From the NCBI GenBank assembly GCA_023663185.1, contig JAMPHY010000002.1:124001-188000 (forward strand): a stretch of DNA of 64,000 nucleotides. The letters run 5' to 3'. Every line of letters starts with the position of its first letter. The first letter of the stretch is position 1. The position numbers and the translations under genes were made by a program. Shown here one piece after another: positions 60,832 through 64,000 of this stretch. The notes beneath the pieces were generated by a model. It was not told where the DNA came from, ran no database searches, and was given only the letters and a program-made list of their open reading frames with translations. This stretch comes from Clostridiales bacterium (lineage in GTDB: Bacteria > Bacillota > Clostridia > Lachnospirales > Lachnospiraceae).

Positions 60832-63069
60832 ATGGACGACAGAATCATAAAAACCGAGTATTCCGATGTAATGCAGAAATCATTTATAGATTATGCAATG
60901 AGCGTTATAATTGCCAGAGCGCTTCCCGATGTGCGCGACGGACTTAAGCCCGTACAGCGCAGAACCCTCTATGATATGTATGAGCTTGGCATACGTTATG
61001 ACAGACCGTATCGTAAATCGGCGCGTATAGTCGGAGATACGATGGGTAAGTACCACCCGCACGGCGACAGCTCTATATATGACGCGCTTGTGGTTATGAC
61101 GCAGGATTTTAAAAAAGGACTGCCGCTTATCGACGGGCACGGCAATTTCGGCAATATAGAAGGCGACGGCGCGGCGGCAATGCGTTATACGGAGGCAAGG
61201 CTTGAAAAAATAACGCAGGAGGCTTTTCTTGCTGATTTGGATAAGGACGTGGTAGATTTTCTACCTAACTTTGACGAGACGGAAAAAGAGCCGAGCGTAC
61301 TTCCTGTAAAAATCCCGAATCTGTTGATAAACGGCTCAGAAGGTATTGCGGTAGGTATGGCGACCAATATACCGCCGCATAATTTGACCGAAGTAGTCAA
61401 CGCAACTAAAGCCTATATGCAGAATGAAAATATTACTACTAAAGAATTAATGCGTTATGTGAAGGGACCGGATTTCCCCACGGGCGGAATTGTCGTCAAT
61501 AAGGACGATTTACTTGAGATATACGAGACCGGCACAGGCAAAATCAAAATCCGCGGCAAAGTGGAGGTAGAGAAGGCGAAGGGCGGACACATAAATCTCG
61601 TTATCACGGAAATTCCCTATACGATGATAGGCGTCAACATAGGTAAGTTTTTAATGGACGTAGCAGCTCTTGCCGAGACAAAAAAGACGCAGGATATCGT
61701 TGATATTACTAACCAGTCCTCAAAAGAAGGAATCCGTATCGTTATCGAACTGCGCAGAGATACCGACGTAGAGAACTTTAAGAACCTTCTTTATAAAAAA
61801 ACGAGGCTGGAGGATACCTTCGGCGTAAATATGCTGGCGATAGCAAACGGCAGACCTGAAACAATGGGGCTTAAACAGGTAATCAAAGCGAATGTGGATT
61901 TCCAGTTTGAAGTTACCACCAGAAAATATCAGAACCTTTTAGAGAAGGAGCTGGAAAAGAAGGAAATTCAAGAAGGTCTGATAAAGGCATGTAACGTCAT
62001 AGACTTAATTATAGAGATTTTGCGCGGTTCAAGAGATAGAAATATGGCGAAAGCGTGTCTGGTTGAAGGAAAGACGGACGGCATTAAGTTCAAAAGCAAG
62101 GAATCCAAAATCATGGCGGCGCAGCTTATGTTTTCGGAGAAGCAGGCAAACGCCATTCTGGATATGCGTCTGTATAAGCTGATTGGACTTGAGCTTGAAG
62201 CTTTAATAAATGAACACGAAGATACGATGGCAAATATCTACCGCTACGAAGATATTCTCGCAAGGCGCGACTCAATGGCGCAGGTAATTATTAATGAGCT
62301 TGACGCCATTAAAGATGAATACGGCAGGAAGCGTAGGACGGAAATCACCAATGCCGAAGAAGCGGTTTATATTGAGAAAAAAGCGGAGGAAATGGATATT
62401 ATCTTCATGATGGATCGCTTCGGATATGCGAGAACCGTTGATTTGCAGACATATGAAAGAAATAAGGATACGGTTATTGCGGAGAATAAGTATGTGCTGC
62501 AATGCAAGAATACCGGAAAAGTATGCCTGTTTACCAATATGGGACAGCTTCATACGATTAAAGTCTCCGACCTTCCTTTTGGAAAATTCAGGGATAAGGG
62601 TGTTCCGATTGACAATATAAGCAACTATGATTCAACTAAAGAAAGTATTGTCTATGTATCAAGCCAGACTGACTTAAACCTCTATAGAATGATTTTTGTA
62701 ACAAGATATGCGATGTTAAAAGTCGTAGACGGCGGAGAGTTTGACGTGGCGAAAAGAACCGTTGCGGCGACCAAACTTATGGACGGCGACGAAGTGGTAA
62801 GCGTTGTGGCGCTAAAGGAGCAGTATAATATTATTTTACAGACTAAGGACGGATATTTCTTAAGGTTCCCGATTGCTGAGATTCCTGAGAAGAAGAAGGG
62901 CGCGATAGGCGTAAGAGGTATGAAGCTGGGGGCAAATGATAAGTTAGACGAAGTGTATTATACGCGAAATACAGACGATGCGGCTATTGAGTATCACGAT
63001 AAGATGGTTGAGCTTAATAAGCTTAAATTGGGTAGCAGGGACAGTAAAGGAACAAAAATACGCGTTTAA
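60832..63069 (+). CDS. Type IIA DNA topoisomerase subunit A (ParC/GyrA family)
   Basis: 745 residues. Catalytic tyrosine in AAMRYTEARLEKIT (about 121); the quinolone-resistance region is HPHGDSSIYDALVVM (about 75-90), preceded by ALPDVRDGLKPVQRR. The C-terminal beta-propeller-like part contains EKKKGAIGVRGMKLG, but no QRRGGKG-type GyrA box is visible, and the size is nearer ParC than GyrA. A topoisomerase IV role (decatenation) is therefore inferred. RBS GGAG precedes ATG 60832. Palindromic element C begins 14 nt after the stop. Confidence 0.9.
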   Translation: MDDRIIKTEYSDVMQKSFIDYAMSVIIARALPDVRDGLKPVQRRTLYDMYELGIRYDRPYRKSARIVGDTMGKYHPHGDSSIYDALVVMTQDFKKGLPLIDGHGNFGNIEGDGAAAMRYTEARLEKITQEAFLADLDKDVVDFLPNFDETEKEPSVLPVKIPNLLINGSEGIAVGMATNIPPHNLTEVVNATKAYMQNENITTKELMRYVKGPDFPTGGIVVNKDDLLEIYETGTGKIKIRGKVEVEKAKGGHINLVITEIPYTMIGVNIGKFLMDVAALAETKKTQDIVDITNQSSKEGIRIVIELRRDTDVENFKNLLYKKTRLEDTFGVNMLAIANGRPETMGLKQVIKANVDFQFEVTTRKYQNLLEKELEKKEIQEGLIKACNVIDLIIEILRGSRDRNMAKACLVEGKTDGIKFKSKESKIMAAQLMFSEKQANAILDMRLYKLIGLELEALINEHEDTMANIYRYEDILARRDSMAQVIINELDAIKDEYGRKRRTEITNAEEAVYIEKKAEEMDIIFMMDRFGYARTVDLQTYERNKDTVIAENKYVLQCKNTGKVCLFTNMGQLHTIKVSDLPFGKFRDKGVPIDNISNYDSTKESIVYVSSQTDLNLYRMIFVTRYAMLKVVDGGEFDVAKRTVAATKLMDGDEVVSVVALKEQYNIILQTKDGYFLRFPIAEIPEKKKGAIGVRGMKLGANDKLDEVYYTRNTDDAAIEYHDKMVELNKLKLGSRDSKGTKIRV

Positions 63070-63082
63070 ATGCCAGATATGG

Positions 63083-63265
63083 CATGAACTCGTATGTTTC
63101 TTATTGAGGTCCTTGTAAATCGCCGGTACTTAGTGAAAAAGCCTGTTTTATGGCTTTTGAGCTTAGTACCGCTGCGTAACAATAAGAATGTCCGCGTAGC
63201 GCGGCATTCGTTTGTTTATACACTGGAGCGAGAGCGTGCCTCAATAAGAAACATACGAGTTCATG
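63083..63265. repeat. Large palindromic element, copy C
   Basis: Arms 63084-63109 and 63239-63264 are perfect inverted repeats (26/26). The interior has two further hairpins: AAAAGCC/GGCTTTT (63138-63159) and GAATG-CCGCG/CGCGG-CATTC (63186-63210), and the shared GGAGCGAGAGCGTGCCTC block. Begins 14 nt after the subunit A stop. Confidence 0.92.
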
Positions 63266-63288
63266 TCCTGACGGCAGTAGGGGTAATT

Positions 63289-63837
63289 ATGAGGGTGATA
63301 GCAGGACGGGCGAGGAGCCTTAGATTAAAAACTCCGGAAGGATTAGATACAAGACCAACAACGGACCGTATCAAAGAGACGTTGTTTAATATGCTGCAGC
63401 CGTATTTGCAGGGAGCAATATTTATTGACTTGTTCAGCGGAAGCGGCGGGATAGGAATTGAGGCGCTAAGCAGGGGGGCGGAGCATGCGTATTTTGTGGA
63501 AATACAAAAAGAGGCTCTTTCCTGTATCCTTGATAATCTCAAATTTACGCGCTTTACAGAGGAAGCTACCGTATTAAAACAAGATGCGCTTGTGGCGATA
63601 GAGGGTATTCATGAGAAGGAAGCCGATATTATTTTTATGGACCCGCCATACAATCAGGAATATGAAAGACGCATTTTAGAACGGCTAATCAATATACCAT
63701 ATGTGACGGAAAATACGCTAATCGTTGTAGAGGCGCAGCTTTCAACTGATTTTTCATATGCTAAGGAGCTTGGTTATACTATCGTTAAGGATAAGCGATA
63801 TAAGACAAATAAGCATGTTTTTTTCAAAAAAATATAA
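63289..63837 (+). CDS. rsmD: 16S rRNA (guanine(966)-N(2))-methyltransferase
   Basis: 182 residues from ATG 63289 (MRVIAGRARSLRLKTPEGLD), with AGGGG 5 nt upstream. The frame runs back through element C to 63094, but that part is not coding. SAM-binding motif IFIDLFSGSGGIGIEALSRG and the catalytic MDPPYNQEYER (D-P-P-Y). Modifies G966 of 16S rRNA. Followed by coaD, the usual Firmicutes order rsmD-coaD. Confidence 0.93.
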   Translation: MRVIAGRARSLRLKTPEGLDTRPTTDRIKETLFNMLQPYLQGAIFIDLFSGSGGIGIEALSRGAEHAYFVEIQKEALSCILDNLKFTRFTEEATVLKQDALVAIEGIHEKEADIIFMDPPYNQEYERRILERLINIPYVTENTLIVVEAQLSTDFSYAKELGYTIVKDKRYKTNKHVFFKKI

Positions 63838-63896
63838 ATTTTTTTACTTTTTTTAAAAATTAGTAAAGACTTTTTGAGCGAATTGATATAATATAA

Positions 63897-64000
<104 letters not shown>

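Noticed and set aside
63094..63288. Extended N-terminus for RsmD through palindromic element C
   Set aside because: The extension translates the repeat; ATG 63289 has a good RBS and the exact family start.

Overview
The window reads as a chromosomal segment of a low-to-middle GC, spore-forming Gram-positive anaerobe of the Clostridia, most like Lachnospiraceae (inference). Support comes from strong AGGAGG-type ribosome binding sites, the sporulation cluster yqfC-yqfD-phoH-(pgpH-like)-ybeY, a BofC-like protein, an NfnAB-type ferredoxin/NADP transhydrogenase, formate-tetrahydrofolate ligase beside folD, a cobalamin-dependent methionine synthase, and BspA-type and CAP-domain secreted proteins. 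No rRNA, tRNA, CRISPR array or insertion sequence was found.

Layout. 1-7.5 kb is housekeeping: the fhs 3' end, folD, a zinc-ribbon/TPR membrane protein, nfnAB, a Dabb protein, a zinc-ribbon membrane protein and rlmH. 7.5-18.2 kb is an accessory stretch: orphan small genes, a gene cut by an in-frame amber codon, a Fic protein, a RelE/RelB pair, a Kv-type ion channel, a DUF4143 ATPase, a HicB protein behind a perfect consensus promoter, and three direct copies of a promoter-like repeat. 18.2-33.3 kb holds pdp, the sporulation/ybeY cluster, a flippase, FAD enzymes, a small HD hydrolase and proB-(DUF896::5-FCL)-proA. 33.4-37.1 kb has two chemoreceptors. 37.1-38.5 kb has two minus-strand acquired-looking genes. 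38.6-41.4 kb is an ArsR/HMA/P1B-ATPase metal efflux operon. 41.5-46.8 kb has two tiny paralogues and two large secreted proteins, one frameshifted at a G8 tract. 46.9-55.8 kb has a lipoprotein, metH and branched-chain amino acid genes (ilvB, two small subunits, ilvC, leuCD). 55.8-64 kb has a GGDEF protein, a nuclease-like protein, a type IIA topoisomerase pair, rsmD and the start of coaD.

The most unusual signals are non-coding. A family of long, nearly perfect palindromes (141-183 nt at 19507, 27898 and 63083, plus short relatives at 41915 and 55808) sits 6-30 nt after stop codons. The three longest share internal blocks, and one copy has matching changes in both arms. A second family, the 113-nt direct repeat at 8405 and 10003 (shorter at 11501), carries an extended -10 and precedes orphan genes. 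G8 tracts occur in three surface or sensory genes, and in the BspA-like gene the tract puts the signal peptide out of frame with the body of the protein, which suggests phase variation.

Coordinates, motifs and spacings were read by eye. Functions come from family knowledge. No database search was run.
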